Assembly (NCBI RefSeq): GCF_900105065.1
Contig: NZ_LT629749.1
Span: forward strand, 4,340,001 to 4,404,000
Origin: Friedmanniella luteola
GTDB lineage: Bacteria; Actinomycetota; Actinomycetes; Propionibacteriales; Propionibacteriaceae
Reading direction: 5' to 3'
DNA: 64,000 nucleotides
The stretch's first letter is position 1, and each line of letters starts with the position of its first letter. The notes under the pieces are model-generated. The model was not told where the DNA came from. It did no database searches and saw only the letters and a list, made by a program, of their open reading frames with translations. The position numbers and the translations under genes are program-made. Below are positions 32,442 through 40,446 of the stretch, one piece after another.

Positions 32442-33166
32442 CGGCCTCCCGCACGCGGCTCGTCGGGCGGGCGCTCGGGGTGGTCCGGCCGATCCTGGTG
32501 GACAAGGTCGAGCGCGACCACCAGCAGAGCGACCGCGCCTTCCGGTACCGCCGGGTGGTCGTCGCGGTCACCCTCGTCGTGGGCGCCACGCTGCTGGGGC
32601 TGTCCTTCGCCACCGAGCAGGGCGACCCGGTCTTCTACGCCCTGACGCTCGGCCTCGCGGCCACCTGGACCGTCGGCAGCCTCGTCTCCGGTCCGCTGCA
32701 CCTCGGCCACATCGAGATCCTCGGCGCCCGCCGCCGACCGGTGGTGACGCCGATCCTCGTCGGCCTGGCCCTGGCGGCGGTCTTCGTCGTGGGCGCCCTG
32801 GTGATGCGGGAGATCCCGCCGCTGGCTGCCTTCGCGGAGAGCGTGCTCGGCTACGCGCGGCAGGGCAACCTGCCGCTGCTGCTGGTGATCACGCTGGTCA
32901 ACGGGATCGCGGAGGAGCTGTTCTTCCGGGGCGCGCTGTTCGCCGCGATCGGCCGGAAGCGCCCGGTGCTGATCTCCACCGTGCTGTACGCGCTGGCCAC
33001 GGTGGCCGGCGGCAACCCGGTGCTGGTCTTCGCGGCCGCGGTGCTCGGGGTGGTGGTCGGCCTGCAGCGGCGGGCGGGCGGCGGCGTGCTGGCCCCGATC
33101 CTCACCCACATCACCTGGTCGATGACCATGCTGCTGGTGCTGCCCCAGATCTTCCCCGGGAGCTGA
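32438..33166 (+). CDS. CPBP family intramembrane glutamic endopeptidase
   Basis: A 242-residue membrane protein of about seven helices. The catalytic block NGIAEELFFRGALFAAIG carries EE-x3-R, and the second His motif is in ITLVNG..., followed by THITWSMTM near the C-terminus. This is the Abi/CPBP (Rce1-like) domain, which cleaves prenylated or other membrane-associated peptides. It is coupled to the preceding NAD-binding protein by a 4-base overlap, which suggests joint expression, but no substrate is known. Starts ATG at 32438. Confidence 0.85.
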   Translation: MTASRTRLVGRALGVVRPILVDKVERDHQQSDRAFRYRRVVVAVTLVVGATLLGLSFATEQGDPVFYALTLGLAATWTVGSLVSGPLHLGHIEILGARRRPVVTPILVGLALAAVFVVGALVMREIPPLAAFAESVLGYARQGNLPLLLVITLVNGIAEELFFRGALFAAIGRKRPVLISTVLYALATVAGGNPVLVFAAAVLGVVVGLQRRAGGGVLAPILTHITWSMTMLLVLPQIFPGS

Positions 33167-33206
33167 CCCCCGCCCGTCTCAGCCGCCGTCGTGACGTCGC
33201 GGCGCG

Positions 33207-33252
33207 ATGACGGTGGGCGTGCGGTCGCCATGCCGGTGGGCGTGCGGTCGTG
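33207..33252. repeat. Tandem 23-base direct repeat
   Basis: Two adjacent copies of a 23-base unit (core CGGTGGGCGTGCGGTCG), differing at three positions. They lie 40-86 bases after the CPBP stop. Function unknown; the repeat could be a regulator site or a sequence-slippage product. Confidence 0.6.
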
Positions 33253-33283
33253 ACCTCCTCGCGGCCCCCTCGGACGCGGGCAG

Positions 33284-33326
33284 GCCGTCCCGGCGCTCGC
33301 TCCCCCGAACGAGCAACCGGGACGGC
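33284..33326. terminator. Two-tier hairpin, possible terminator
   Basis: Outer stem GCCGTCCCGG / CCGGGACGGC (10 perfect pairs) and inner stem GCTCG / CGAGC, enclosing a 10-base loop. It is 118 bases after the CPBP stop and 194 before ligD. No U tract follows, so termination efficiency is uncertain. Confidence 0.55.
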
Positions 33327-33507
33327 GGCTGCGGTGCCCGGGCGGCCTCCCCATCCCCCGATGGTGGTCCGGCTCCCGGGCTCGTCCCCCGACATCCCGT
33401 ACTCTGCCGCCCCCACCTCAGCCGGGCCCGCGGTCCCGGCGCAGCGTCGGCCCAGGATCAGCGCAGGATCTGCCGGGCGCCGCCGCCCCGGGGCCGGAGC
33501 CCCCCGC

Positions 33508-33513
33508 GATACT
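33508..33513 (+). promoter_or_regulatory. -10 element of a leaderless ligD transcript
   Basis: GATACT lies six bases before the ATG at 33520. With transcription starting about seven bases after a -10, the message would begin at or next to the start codon. There is no ribosome-binding sequence in the gap, supporting leaderless translation. Confidence 0.6.
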
Positions 33514-33519
33514 GGGCGC

Positions 33520-36084
33520 ATGAGCCCCGCGTCGGAGCAGGTCGTCACCGTCGAGGGCCGGAGCATCAAGCTCACCAACCTGGGCAAGGTGCTCTACCCC
33601 GCGACCGGCACCACCAAGGGCGAGGTGCTCGACTACTACGTCCGGGTGGGCGAGGTGCTGCTGCCGCACCTGCGCCAGCGGCCCGCCACCCGCAAGCGCT
33701 GGCCGGACGGCGTGGGCGACGACGCCCGGCGGGGCACCGTCTTCTTCGCCAAGGACCTGGGGGCGGGCACGCCCGACTGGGTCCAGCGGCGCACGATCCG
33801 GCACCGCGACCACGACAACGACTACCCCGTCGTCGACGACCTGGCCACGCTGACCTGGCTGGCCCAGCTCGCCGCGCTGGAGATCCACGTCCCGCAGTGG
33901 CGCTTCGCCGCGGACGGCACGCCGCGCAACCCCGACCGGCTGGTGCTGGACCTGGACCCGGGCGAGGGCGTCACGCTCGCCGACTGCGCCGAGATCGCCC
34001 GGCAGGCCCGGGAGATCCTGCAGGGCATCGGCCACGACCCCGTGCCCGTGACCAGCGGCAGCAAGGGCATCCACCTGTACGCCCCGCTCGACGGCGACCT
34101 CACCCCCGAGCAGGCGACGACGCTGGCCCGGGAGCTCGCGCTGGCCCTGGAGGCGGAGCAGCCGGACCGGGTGATCAGCTCGATGAAGCGCTCCGAGCGG
34201 GACGGCAAGGTGTTCCTGGACTGGAGCCAGAACAACGGGAACAAGACGACGATCTCGCCCTACTCGCTGCGCGGGCGGGTGCACCCCACCGTCGCGGCGC
34301 CCCGGACCTGGGCCGAGCTGGACGACCCGGACCTGCGCCAGCTCGAGTACCCGGAGGTGCTGGCCCGGCTGGAGACCGAGGGCGACCTGCTGGCCCCGCT
34401 GCTGGGCGCCGGCGGGCCGGCCGCGGACCGGCTGAGCACCTACCGGAGCATGCGGGACGCGCAGCGGACGCCCGAGCCGGTGCCGGCGTCACCCCCGGCG
34501 CCGCGCCCGACCGCGGACGGCGAGCCGACCTTCGTCATCCAGGAGCACCACGCCCGCGCCCTGCACTACGACTTCCGGCTGGAGCACGAGGGCGTCCTGG
34601 TCAGCTGGGCGGTGCCCAAGGCGCCGCCCACCGATCCGAAGGTCAACCACCTGGCGGTGCAGACCGAGGACCACCCGCTGGAGTACGGCACCTTCGAGGG
34701 CAGCATCCCGCGCGGCGAGTACGGCGGCGGCGCCGTCTCGATCTGGGACGCCGGCACCTACCGGCTGCACAAGTGGCGGGACGGGAAGGAGGTCATCGTG
34801 ACCTGCTCCGGGCGGCCCGGCGGTGGCCTCGGCGGCGTCCGCAAGTTCGCCCTCATCCACACCGGCGGGCCCGGCCGGGCCGCCCGCAACTGGCTGATGC
34901 ACCTGATGGCGACCGACCCCGAGGACCTGGACCCGGCCACGACCGCCGCGGAGCCGGCCGGACCCGCGCCCGCCGTCGACGTCGCCGACGCCGCGGTGGA
35001 CGCGTCGGCCCCGGCCACCACCCCGGCCGAGGAGACCCCGGCGGGCGAGGAGCCCCCGCGGCCGGCCGGCCGACGCCGCGCGGCACCGCCGCCGCAGGAG
35101 TCCGGCTTCCCCGCCCGCGTCGAGCCGATGCTGGCCCAGCTGACCGCCGTCGGCGCCTTCGGGCCCGCGGAGGGCTGGGCGTTCGAGATGAAGTGGGACG
35201 GCGTCCGGGTGCTGGCCTACCTGGCCGAGGGCCGGGTGGAGCTCCGCAGCCGCCGCGGCCGCGACGACACCGCCGCCTACGCCGACGTGGCCGACGCGCT
35301 CACCGCGGTGCCGGCCCGGAGCGCGGTGCTGGACGGCGAGGTGGTCGTCCTCGACGCGGACGGGAAGCCCAGCTTCGGTCTGCTGCAGGCTCGGATCAAC
35401 CTGACCCGGGCCGCGGACATCCGACGGCTCTCCGCCACCCACCCGGCCCAGCTGATGCTGTTCGACGTGCTGGAGCTCGACGGGCAGTCCCTGCTGGAGG
35501 TCGGCTACGACGAGCGTCGTGCCGTCCTGGAGGCGCTGGTCCCGCCGGGCACCAGCACCCGGCTGCAGGTCCCCCCGGTGTTCGACGGCGACCTGGACGC
35601 CGCCATGGCGACGAGCGAGGCGTTCGGGCTGGAGGGCGTGGTGGCCAAGCGCCGCAGCTCGCGCTACGTGCCCGGCGGCCGCGGGGACGCCTGGCGCAAG
35701 ATCAAGCACTCGAAGAGCCAGGAGGTGGTCGTCGGTGGCTGGCGGCCCGGCCAGGGCCGCCGCTCCGGCGGTATCGGCTCGCTGCTGATGGGGGTGCCGA
35801 CCGAGGACGGCCTGCACTACGTGGGCCGCGTCGGTTCCGGGCTGGGCGACCGCGAGCTCGACGAGCTGCGGGCCGCGCTGACGCCGCTCGCCCGGCCGAC
35901 CAGCCCCTTCAGCGACGTGCCCCGCGAGGACGCCCGGGACGCCTCCTGGGTGGAGCCGGTCCTGGTCGCCGAGGTCACCTACGGCGAGCTCACCGGACCG
36001 GGCCGGATGCGCCACCCCGTCTGGAAGGGGATCCGGCCGGACAAGGGCCCCGACGAGGTGGTCTGGGAGCTGCCCGGACGCTGA
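33520..36084 (+). CDS. ligD: Multifunctional ATP-dependent DNA ligase LigD
   Basis: An 854-residue bacterial NHEJ enzyme in the mycobacterial order. An N-terminal polymerase/primase domain (about 1-300) has RLVLDLDPGEG (metal-binding Asp pair), TSGSKGIHLYAPLDG and NNGNKTTISPYSLRG. The phosphoesterase domain (about 335-470) has QEHHARALHYDFRLEHEG and YGTFEGSIPRGEYGGG. After a Pro/Ala-rich linker comes the ligase domain (about 530-854): FEMKWDGVR with adenylated Lys558, VLDGEVVVLDADG, GLEGVVAKRRSSRYVPG and WRKIKH. It fills, trims and seals double-strand ends. No ku gene is in the window. The start ATG 33520 is preceded by a leaderless -10. It converges on an AlkZ-like gene, so repair genes cluster here. 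Confidence 0.93.
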   Translation: MSPASEQVVTVEGRSIKLTNLGKVLYPATGTTKGEVLDYYVRVGEVLLPHLRQRPATRKRWPDGVGDDARRGTVFFAKDLGAGTPDWVQRRTIRHRDHDNDYPVVDDLATLTWLAQLAALEIHVPQWRFAADGTPRNPDRLVLDLDPGEGVTLADCAEIARQAREILQGIGHDPVPVTSGSKGIHLYAPLDGDLTPEQATTLARELALALEAEQPDRVISSMKRSERDGKVFLDWSQNNGNKTTISPYSLRGRVHPTVAAPRTWAELDDPDLRQLEYPEVLARLETEGDLLAPLLGAGGPAADRLSTYRSMRDAQRTPEPVPASPPAPRPTADGEPTFVIQEHHARALHYDFRLEHEGVLVSWAVPKAPPTDPKVNHLAVQTEDHPLEYGTFEGSIPRGEYGGGAVSIWDAGTYRLHKWRDGKEVIVTCSGRPGGGLGGVRKFALIHTGGPGRAARNWLMHLMATDPEDLDPATTAAEPAGPAPAVDVADAAVDASAPATTPAEETPAGEEPPRPAGRRRAAPPPQESGFPARVEPMLAQLTAVGAFGPAEGWAFEMKWDGVRVLAYLAEGRVELRSRRGRDDTAAYADVADALTAVPARSAVLDGEVVVLDADGKPSFGLLQARINLTRAADIRRLSATHPAQLMLFDVLELDGQSLLEVGYDERRAVLEALVPPGTSTRLQVPPVFDGDLDAAMATSEAFGLEGVVAKRRSSRYVPGGRGDAWRKIKHSKSQEVVVGGWRPGQGRRSGGIGSLLMGVPTEDGLHYVGRVGSGLGDRELDELRAALTPLARPTSPFSDVPREDARDASWVEPVLVAEVTYGELTGPGRMRHPVWKGIRPDKGPDEVVWELPGR

Positions 36085-36118
36085 GCCGGGGACGGGGCGC
36101 GGGACCCGGGGGCGGCCG

Positions 36119-37246
36119 TCACGGCGTCTCCACCCCGGCGAGCCGCAGACCCCGGTGCGCGGCGAGGCGCTCGGCCTCCTCGTCCACCCGGGCGCGGGCG
36201 GCGGGCGGGAGCGGCTGCCAGAGCTCGAGGCGCAGGGCGAGCTTGGCACCCGACGCCCGCGGTCGCCAGGTGCCCACCACGTCGGTCCCCACCAGCACCG
36301 CACCTGGTCGCCCGAGCGTCGGCCACAGCGCCTTGTGCCGACCGCGGTCGGGCACCAGCAGCGAGCGGTCACGCCCCTGCAGCAGCAGGTCGAAGGGCCC
36401 GAGCAGCCGCACCAGGTCGGCCGGCGCGGCGGCGGTGTCGCCTTCGTCGTCGGGCAGGACCCAGGCACGGCGTCCGTCGACCTCCACGGCGACGGCGTCG
36501 TCGGGCCAGTGCTGCTTGACCTCGGCGACCGTGCTGTCGAGGAACGCCGCCACCTCCGGCGGCGTGGCCGGCCCCAGCAGCCGCAGGTAGCTGCGGACCA
36601 CCTGCAGCCGCGGCGGCGCGGCGGCCGGGTCGTCCGCGGGGCCCCAGGTGCTCCGCGGCCAGGGCTCGATGCGCTTGAGCACCGGCGGCGACGTGCCCGG
36701 TACCAGCTCCAGCCCGGCGTACAGGGCGCCGAGCCGGAACGGGACCTCCCAGGCGTGCCGGGCCCCGCAGGGCACGCAGTCGCGGAGGTGCCGTTCGGGC
36801 AGCACGGCGGTGAGCCGCCGCGACACCTCGCCCTTGACCAGCGGCTCCTCGACCACCGCACGCAGGGTGGCCGCCATCTCGGCCAGCCCCTCACGGGCCC
36901 CGGTGCCGGCGGCGGCCAGCGGCGCGGCGGCCCCGACGACCCGCTTGGCGGCGTCGGCGTCGCTGAACGGGGAGGTGGCCACGGCGACGTCGGGGAGGTC
37001 GTCGCGGCGGTAGTAGTGCGGCGCCGCCCGCACCGTCCAGGCCAGCGCCAGCTCGGGCGCCTGCTCGACCGCAGCGGCCGAGGCGGCGGGGACACCCCGG
37101 TTGGCCAGGGCCCAGCTCGCGCCGTCGCGACCGCTGTCCTGGACACCGAGGTCGAGGACCGCGGCGTCGGTCAGCGGGCGGTCCGCAGGCGCCCGGTCCA
37201 GCTGCTGGGCGTGGATCCGCCGGGCGAGAGCCTCCTGCCGGTCCAT
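36119..37246 (-). CDS. AlkZ-like winged-helix DNA-binding protein
   Basis: A 375-residue protein starting at ATG 37246 behind GGAGGCGACG; the upstream in-frame Met at 37309 lacks a site. It matches the HTH_42 / AlkZ-like family of winged-helix proteins, with MDRQEALARRIHAQQLDR, VLDLGVQDSGRDGASWALANRG (family QxR-type loop), LAWTVRAAPHYYRRDDLP, LRDCVPCGARHAWEVPFRLGALYAGLELVPG, VRSYLRLLGPATPPEVAAFLD and GPFDLLLQGRDRSLLVPDRGRHKALWPTLGRPGAVLVG. Some relatives are DNA glycosylases for crosslinks; others are uncharacterised. Beside ligD this suggests a DNA-repair locus, but activity is not demonstrated. Confidence 0.75.
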   Translation of the reverse strand: MDRQEALARRIHAQQLDRAPADRPLTDAAVLDLGVQDSGRDGASWALANRGVPAASAAAVEQAPELALAWTVRAAPHYYRRDDLPDVAVATSPFSDADAAKRVVGAAAPLAAAGTGAREGLAEMAATLRAVVEEPLVKGEVSRRLTAVLPERHLRDCVPCGARHAWEVPFRLGALYAGLELVPGTSPPVLKRIEPWPRSTWGPADDPAAAPPRLQVVRSYLRLLGPATPPEVAAFLDSTVAEVKQHWPDDAVAVEVDGRRAWVLPDDEGDTAAAPADLVRLLGPFDLLLQGRDRSLLVPDRGRHKALWPTLGRPGAVLVGTDVVGTWRPRASGAKLALRLELWQPLPPAARARVDEEAERLAAHRGLRLAGVETP

Positions 37247-37458
37247 CGTCGCCTCCGTCCTGCCGCTGCGCCGCGGCCCGGTACCCATCGCACCACCGAC
37301 CGCCGACACTTCCCTGCGCCGCGACTAAGACCTCCCCAAGGAACCCGCTGGGAGGGCCTGAGAACGGCCGGTCGGTCGTGCACGACCCGACACACTGGAG
37401 ACCTCGCCGGCCGCGCCGGACCCTGTCACCACGACACGACCCAGACGAGGACACCCCC

Positions 37459-38466
37459 ATGCTCGAGATCAGCCCGCTGGTGTGGGGGGTGACGATCGGC
37501 TTGGTCGTCGTCCTCCTGGCCGCCGACCTCCTGCTCGCCGCCCTCCGTCCGCACAAGGTCCGGTTCCGCGAGGCGGCCGGCCAGTCGGTCTTCTACATCG
37601 CCGTCGCCATCGCCTTCGGCGTCTGGTTCACCTGGGCCTACGGCTCCGACGCCGGGACCCAGTACTTCACCGGCTACCTGGTGGAGAAGAGCCTGTCGGT
37701 CGACAACCTGTTCGTCTTCGTCATCATCATGACCACCTTCGCCGTGCCGGAGGAGCACCAGCACAAGGTGCTGACCTTCGGCATCGTGCTGGCGCTGGTC
37801 ATGCGGGCCATCTTCATCGCCGCCGGCGCCGCGCTGCTCAACGCCTTCTCCATCGTGTTCCTGCTGTTCGGCCTGCTGCTGATCGTCACGGCGGTGCAGC
37901 TGTTCCGGCACCGCGACGAGGACCCCGACATCGAGGACAACACCGTCGTCAAGGCCGCCCGCCGGCTGCTCCCCATCACCGACGACTACGTCGGGGGCCG
38001 GCTGAGCGCCCGCGTGGACGGCGCGCGGATGTTCACGCCGCTGTTCCTGGTCCTGATCGCCATCGGCAGCATCGACCTGCTGTTCGCGCTGGACTCGATC
38101 CCCGCCGTCTTCGGCATCACCAGCGAGGCCTTCATCGTCTTCGCCGCCAACGCCTTCGCCCTGCTGGGGCTCCGGGCGCTGTTCTTCCTGGTCCAGGGTC
38201 TGCTGGACCGGCTCGTCTACCTCAGCACCGGCCTGTCGATCATCCTGGCCTTCATCGGCGTGAAGCTGATCCTGCACTGGCTGCACGAGGACATCAGCCC
38301 GTCGGTGCCCGAGATCCCCACGCTCGTCAGCCTCGCGGTCATCCTCGTCGTCCTCGCGGTCACCGTCGTGGCCAGCCTGGTCAAGACCAAGGGCGATCCG
38401 AGCGCCCACGCGCACGCGGGCTCGCTCACGCTCACCAGCAGGAAGAAGGAGCAGGCCGGACGCTGA
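37459..38466 (+). CDS. TerC family membrane protein
   Basis: A 335-residue membrane protein with about eight helices, starting ATG 37459. Motifs: GYLVEKSLSVDNLFVFVIIMTTFAVP, VLALVMRAIFIAAGAALLNAF, IGSIDLLFALDSIPAVFGIT and LALLGLRALFFLVQGLLDRL, with the conserved acidic residues (E in VEKSLSVDN, D in SIDLLFALDS). TerC/Alx-type proteins are thought to export Mn or serve metallo-protein maturation. The 213-base leader holds a hairpin (CCTCCC / GGGAGG at about 37330-37360) but I see no Mn riboswitch core. The C-terminus has a short hydrophilic tail with HAHAGS. Confidence 0.88.
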   Translation: MLEISPLVWGVTIGLVVVLLAADLLLAALRPHKVRFREAAGQSVFYIAVAIAFGVWFTWAYGSDAGTQYFTGYLVEKSLSVDNLFVFVIIMTTFAVPEEHQHKVLTFGIVLALVMRAIFIAAGAALLNAFSIVFLLFGLLLIVTAVQLFRHRDEDPDIEDNTVVKAARRLLPITDDYVGGRLSARVDGARMFTPLFLVLIAIGSIDLLFALDSIPAVFGITSEAFIVFAANAFALLGLRALFFLVQGLLDRLVYLSTGLSIILAFIGVKLILHWLHEDISPSVPEIPTLVSLAVILVVLAVTVVASLVKTKGDPSAHAHAGSLTLTSRKKEQAGR

Positions 38467-38486
38467 CGGCCCGGGCGGCCACGACC

Positions 38487-38492
38487 TAACCT
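38487..38492 (+). promoter_or_regulatory. -10 element of a leaderless DinB-type transcript
   Basis: TAACCT lies seven bases upstream of the GTG at 38500. The GGAGG at 38496-38500 overlaps the start itself and cannot serve it as a ribosome site, which supports leaderless initiation. Confidence 0.5.
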
Positions 38493-38499
38493 GTTGGAG

Positions 38500-39075
38500 G
38501 TGGACCCCAAAGCCGTGCTGCAGCGGTACCTCACCGAGGAACGTCGGAACCTGCTGAGCCGGCTGGACGGGCTGTCCGAGCGGGACGTGCGGTGGCCCGG
38601 GACGCCGACGGGCACCAACCTGCTGGGCCTGGTCAAGCACGTGGCCAGCATCGAGCTGGGCTACCTCGGGGACGTGTTCGACCGGCCCTCCGGCATCCCG
38701 CTGCCCTGGCTGGACGACGACGCGGAGCCCGACGCCGACCTCTGGGCCACCGCGGAGGAGAGCCGGGACGACGTCCTCGCCCTCCACCACGCCGCCGCGG
38801 CCCACGCGGACGCGACGATCGACGCCCTCGACCTCGACGCCCCCGGCGTCGTCCCCTGGTGGGCGCCGGAGCGGCGGCAGGTGACGCTCCAGCAGGTCCT
38901 GGTGCACGTGGTGGCCGAGACGGCCCACCACGCCGGCCACGCCGACGTGCTCCGCGAGCTGCTGGACGGCCGCGCCGGGGACGACCGCGGCAACCTCACC
39001 GCCCGCAGCCCGGCGGAGTGGGCCGCCCACCGGCGGCGGCTGGAGGCGGTGGCCGAGGCGGTCGCGCCGTCATGA
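38500..39075 (+). CDS. DinB-fold DUF664 protein
   Basis: A 191-residue four-helix protein. A TTG at 38494 is in frame, but the GTG at 38500 (VDPKAVLQRYLTEERRNLLSRLDGLSERDV) is the usual family start. RWPGTPTGTNLLGLVKHVASIELGYLGDVFDR and LVHVVAETAHHAGHADVLRELLDG carry the histidines (HVA..., ETAHHAGHAD) that bind metal in DinB-like thiol transferases. Members act on mycothiol or bacillithiol in some cases. The stop overlaps the hemerythrin gene start (ATGA). A leaderless -10 lies at 38487. Confidence 0.82.
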   Translation: MDPKAVLQRYLTEERRNLLSRLDGLSERDVRWPGTPTGTNLLGLVKHVASIELGYLGDVFDRPSGIPLPWLDDDAEPDADLWATAEESRDDVLALHHAAAAHADATIDALDLDAPGVVPWWAPERRQVTLQQVLVHVVAETAHHAGHADVLRELLDGRAGDDRGNLTARSPAEWAAHRRRLEAVAEAVAPS

Positions 39076-39566
39076 GCGCGCCGGCCGACCCCGCCGAGAC
39101 CCTGGGGCGCCGGCTGGTGGCCGTGCACGCCGAGCTCCGGGAGACCCTCCGCGGGCTGCGGGCCAGCAGCCGGCCGGGCGCCGACGGCTCCCTGGCCGCC
39201 CACTGCCTGACCTTCTGCGCCACCGTCGACCGGCACCACCAGGGCGAGAACGGGCAGCTATTCGCCGACGTCGTGGCGCAGGAGCCGGGGCTGGCGGCGG
39301 CGGTCGACCAGCTCCGCCACGACCACGGGCTCATCGGCTTCCTGCTCCGCGACGTCGCCACCGCGGTGCGGGCCCTGCCCGCCACGCCCGACGCGCAGGA
39401 GCTGCAGCGGTTCCGGCGGACGCTGGACGGGCTCGCGGCCGTCCTCGAGGCGCACTTCACCTCCGAGGAGCGGGCCGTCCTCGCGGCGGTGGGCGACCGG
39501 CCGGCCCCGACGCCCCCGCCGCCCTGGGACGTCCGAGCCGTCCGCCAGGATGACCAGCATGGCTGA
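39072..39566 (+). CDS. Hemerythrin-like (HHE) domain protein
   Basis: A 164-residue helical protein with the metal-ligand pattern VHAELRETL, CATVDRHHQGENGQLFADVV, LRHDHGLIGFLLRDV and AHFTSEERAVL, matching the HHE hemerythrin fold for a di-iron site. It may bind O2, NO or peroxide. It overlaps the preceding DinB gene by four bases and runs 16 bases into the LLM oxidoreductase region, so the three are probably co-transcribed. C-terminal Pro-rich tail. Confidence 0.85.
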   Translation: MSAPADPAETLGRRLVAVHAELRETLRGLRASSRPGADGSLAAHCLTFCATVDRHHQGENGQLFADVVAQEPGLAAAVDQLRHDHGLIGFLLRDVATAVRALPATPDAQELQRFRRTLDGLAAVLEAHFTSEERAVLAAVGDRPAPTPPPPWDVRAVRQDDQHG

Positions 39567-40440
39567 CACCGACCGACCGGCCCCGCAGCTGGGCCTCGCC
39601 TTCGTCCCCACCCTGGCGCCCGAGCGGCTCCGCGCCCTGGCCACCGCGACCGAGGCCGCGGGCCTCGACGAGCTCTGGGTCTGGGAGGACTGCTTCAAGC
39701 AGAGCGGCATCGCCTCGGCGACCGCCGCCCTCGCCTGGACGACGTCGCTGCGGGTGGGCATCGGGTTGCTGCCCGTCCCGCTGCGCAACGTCGCCCTCAC
39801 CGCCATGGAGCTGGCCACCCTGGAGCGGATGTTCCCGGGGCGGCTGGTGGCCGGCGTCGGGCACGGCGTGCAGGAGTGGATGCGGCAGACGGGCACCCGG
39901 GCGGCCTCGCCCCTGACCCTGCTGCGCGAGTACACGACGGCGCTGCGGTCCCTGCTGGCCGGCGAGCGCGTCACCGTCAGCGGCCGCTACGTGCAGCTGG
40001 ACGACGTGGCCCTCGACTGGCCGCCGAGCCCTCCGCCGCCGCTGATGCTCGGCGGCTCGGGACCGCGCTCCCTCGACCTCACCGCCGAGCTGGGCGACGG
40101 CACCCTGCTGGCCGCGGCGCTGACCGTCGACCAGGTCGCCGAGGTCGGTGCGCTGCTGGTCCGCACGCGGGGCGCGGGGCACCCGCTGGTGGCCACGGTG
40201 ATCGTCGCGACGGGACCGCGGGCGCAGGAACGCGTGGACGCGGAGGTCACCGTCTGGGGCGCCAAGCCCGGTCACGGCGTCGGGGTCGGCGGCGACGCGG
40301 CCCGGGTGGCGGCCGAGGTCCGGGCCTTCGCCGACGCCGGCGCGACGTCGGTGGTCTTCCAGCCGGTCGAGGACGAGCCCGACCTCGACGGCTGGATCAG
40401 CTTCCTCGGCCGGGAGGTGGCCCCGCTCGTGCGGGGCTGA
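39559..40440 (+). CDS. LLM class flavin-dependent oxidoreductase
   Basis: A 293-residue flavin oxidoreductase. ATG 39559 is preferred over 39550 because AGGA lies just upstream. It has the luciferase-like blocks LGLAFVPTLAPERLRALATATEAAGLDELWVWEDC, LRVGIGLLPVPLRNVALTAMELATLERMFPGRLVAGVGHG, PPLMLGGSGPRSLDLTAELGDGTLL and the C-terminal AGATSVVFQPVEDEPDLDGWI. The cofactor is FMN or F420; residues do not settle this. It is the last gene of the DinB-hemerythrin-LLM run, which looks redox-related. Confidence 0.85.
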   Translation: MADTDRPAPQLGLAFVPTLAPERLRALATATEAAGLDELWVWEDCFKQSGIASATAALAWTTSLRVGIGLLPVPLRNVALTAMELATLERMFPGRLVAGVGHGVQEWMRQTGTRAASPLTLLREYTTALRSLLAGERVTVSGRYVQLDDVALDWPPSPPPPLMLGGSGPRSLDLTAELGDGTLLAAALTVDQVAEVGALLVRTRGAGHPLVATVIVATGPRAQERVDAEVTVWGAKPGHGVGVGGDAARVAAEVRAFADAGATSVVFQPVEDEPDLDGWISFLGREVAPLVRG

Positions 40441-40446
40441 CCGCCG

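Larger units (their letters stand above)
33167..33519. other. 353-base intergenic region with a 23-base repeat and a hairpin
   Basis: Between the CPBP gene and ligD. It holds a near-exact tandem 23-base repeat (33207-33229 and 33230-33252, 20 of 23 matching) containing CGGTGGGCGTGCGGTCG and a two-tier hairpin at 33284-33326. A frame is open through it into ligD from 33250, but its product (Arg/Pro-rich) looks non-coding and the ligD promoter lies inside. No other gene was recognised. Confidence 0.55.

Noticed and set aside
33250-33519. N-terminal extension of LigD in frame upstream
   Set aside because: The leaderless -10 (GATACT) at 33508 and the family start at MSPASEQVVTVEGRSIKL favour 33520; the extension is low-complexity.
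33207-36590. An 1127-codon plus-strand frame overlapping ligD
   Set aside because: Overlaps all three LigD domains in another frame and is Arg/Gly/Pro-rich with no family motif.
37310-37458. Possible yybP-ykoY Mn riboswitch upstream of the TerC gene
   Set aside because: A CCTCCC/GGGAGG stem is present, but the conserved core of the Mn riboswitch was not seen.
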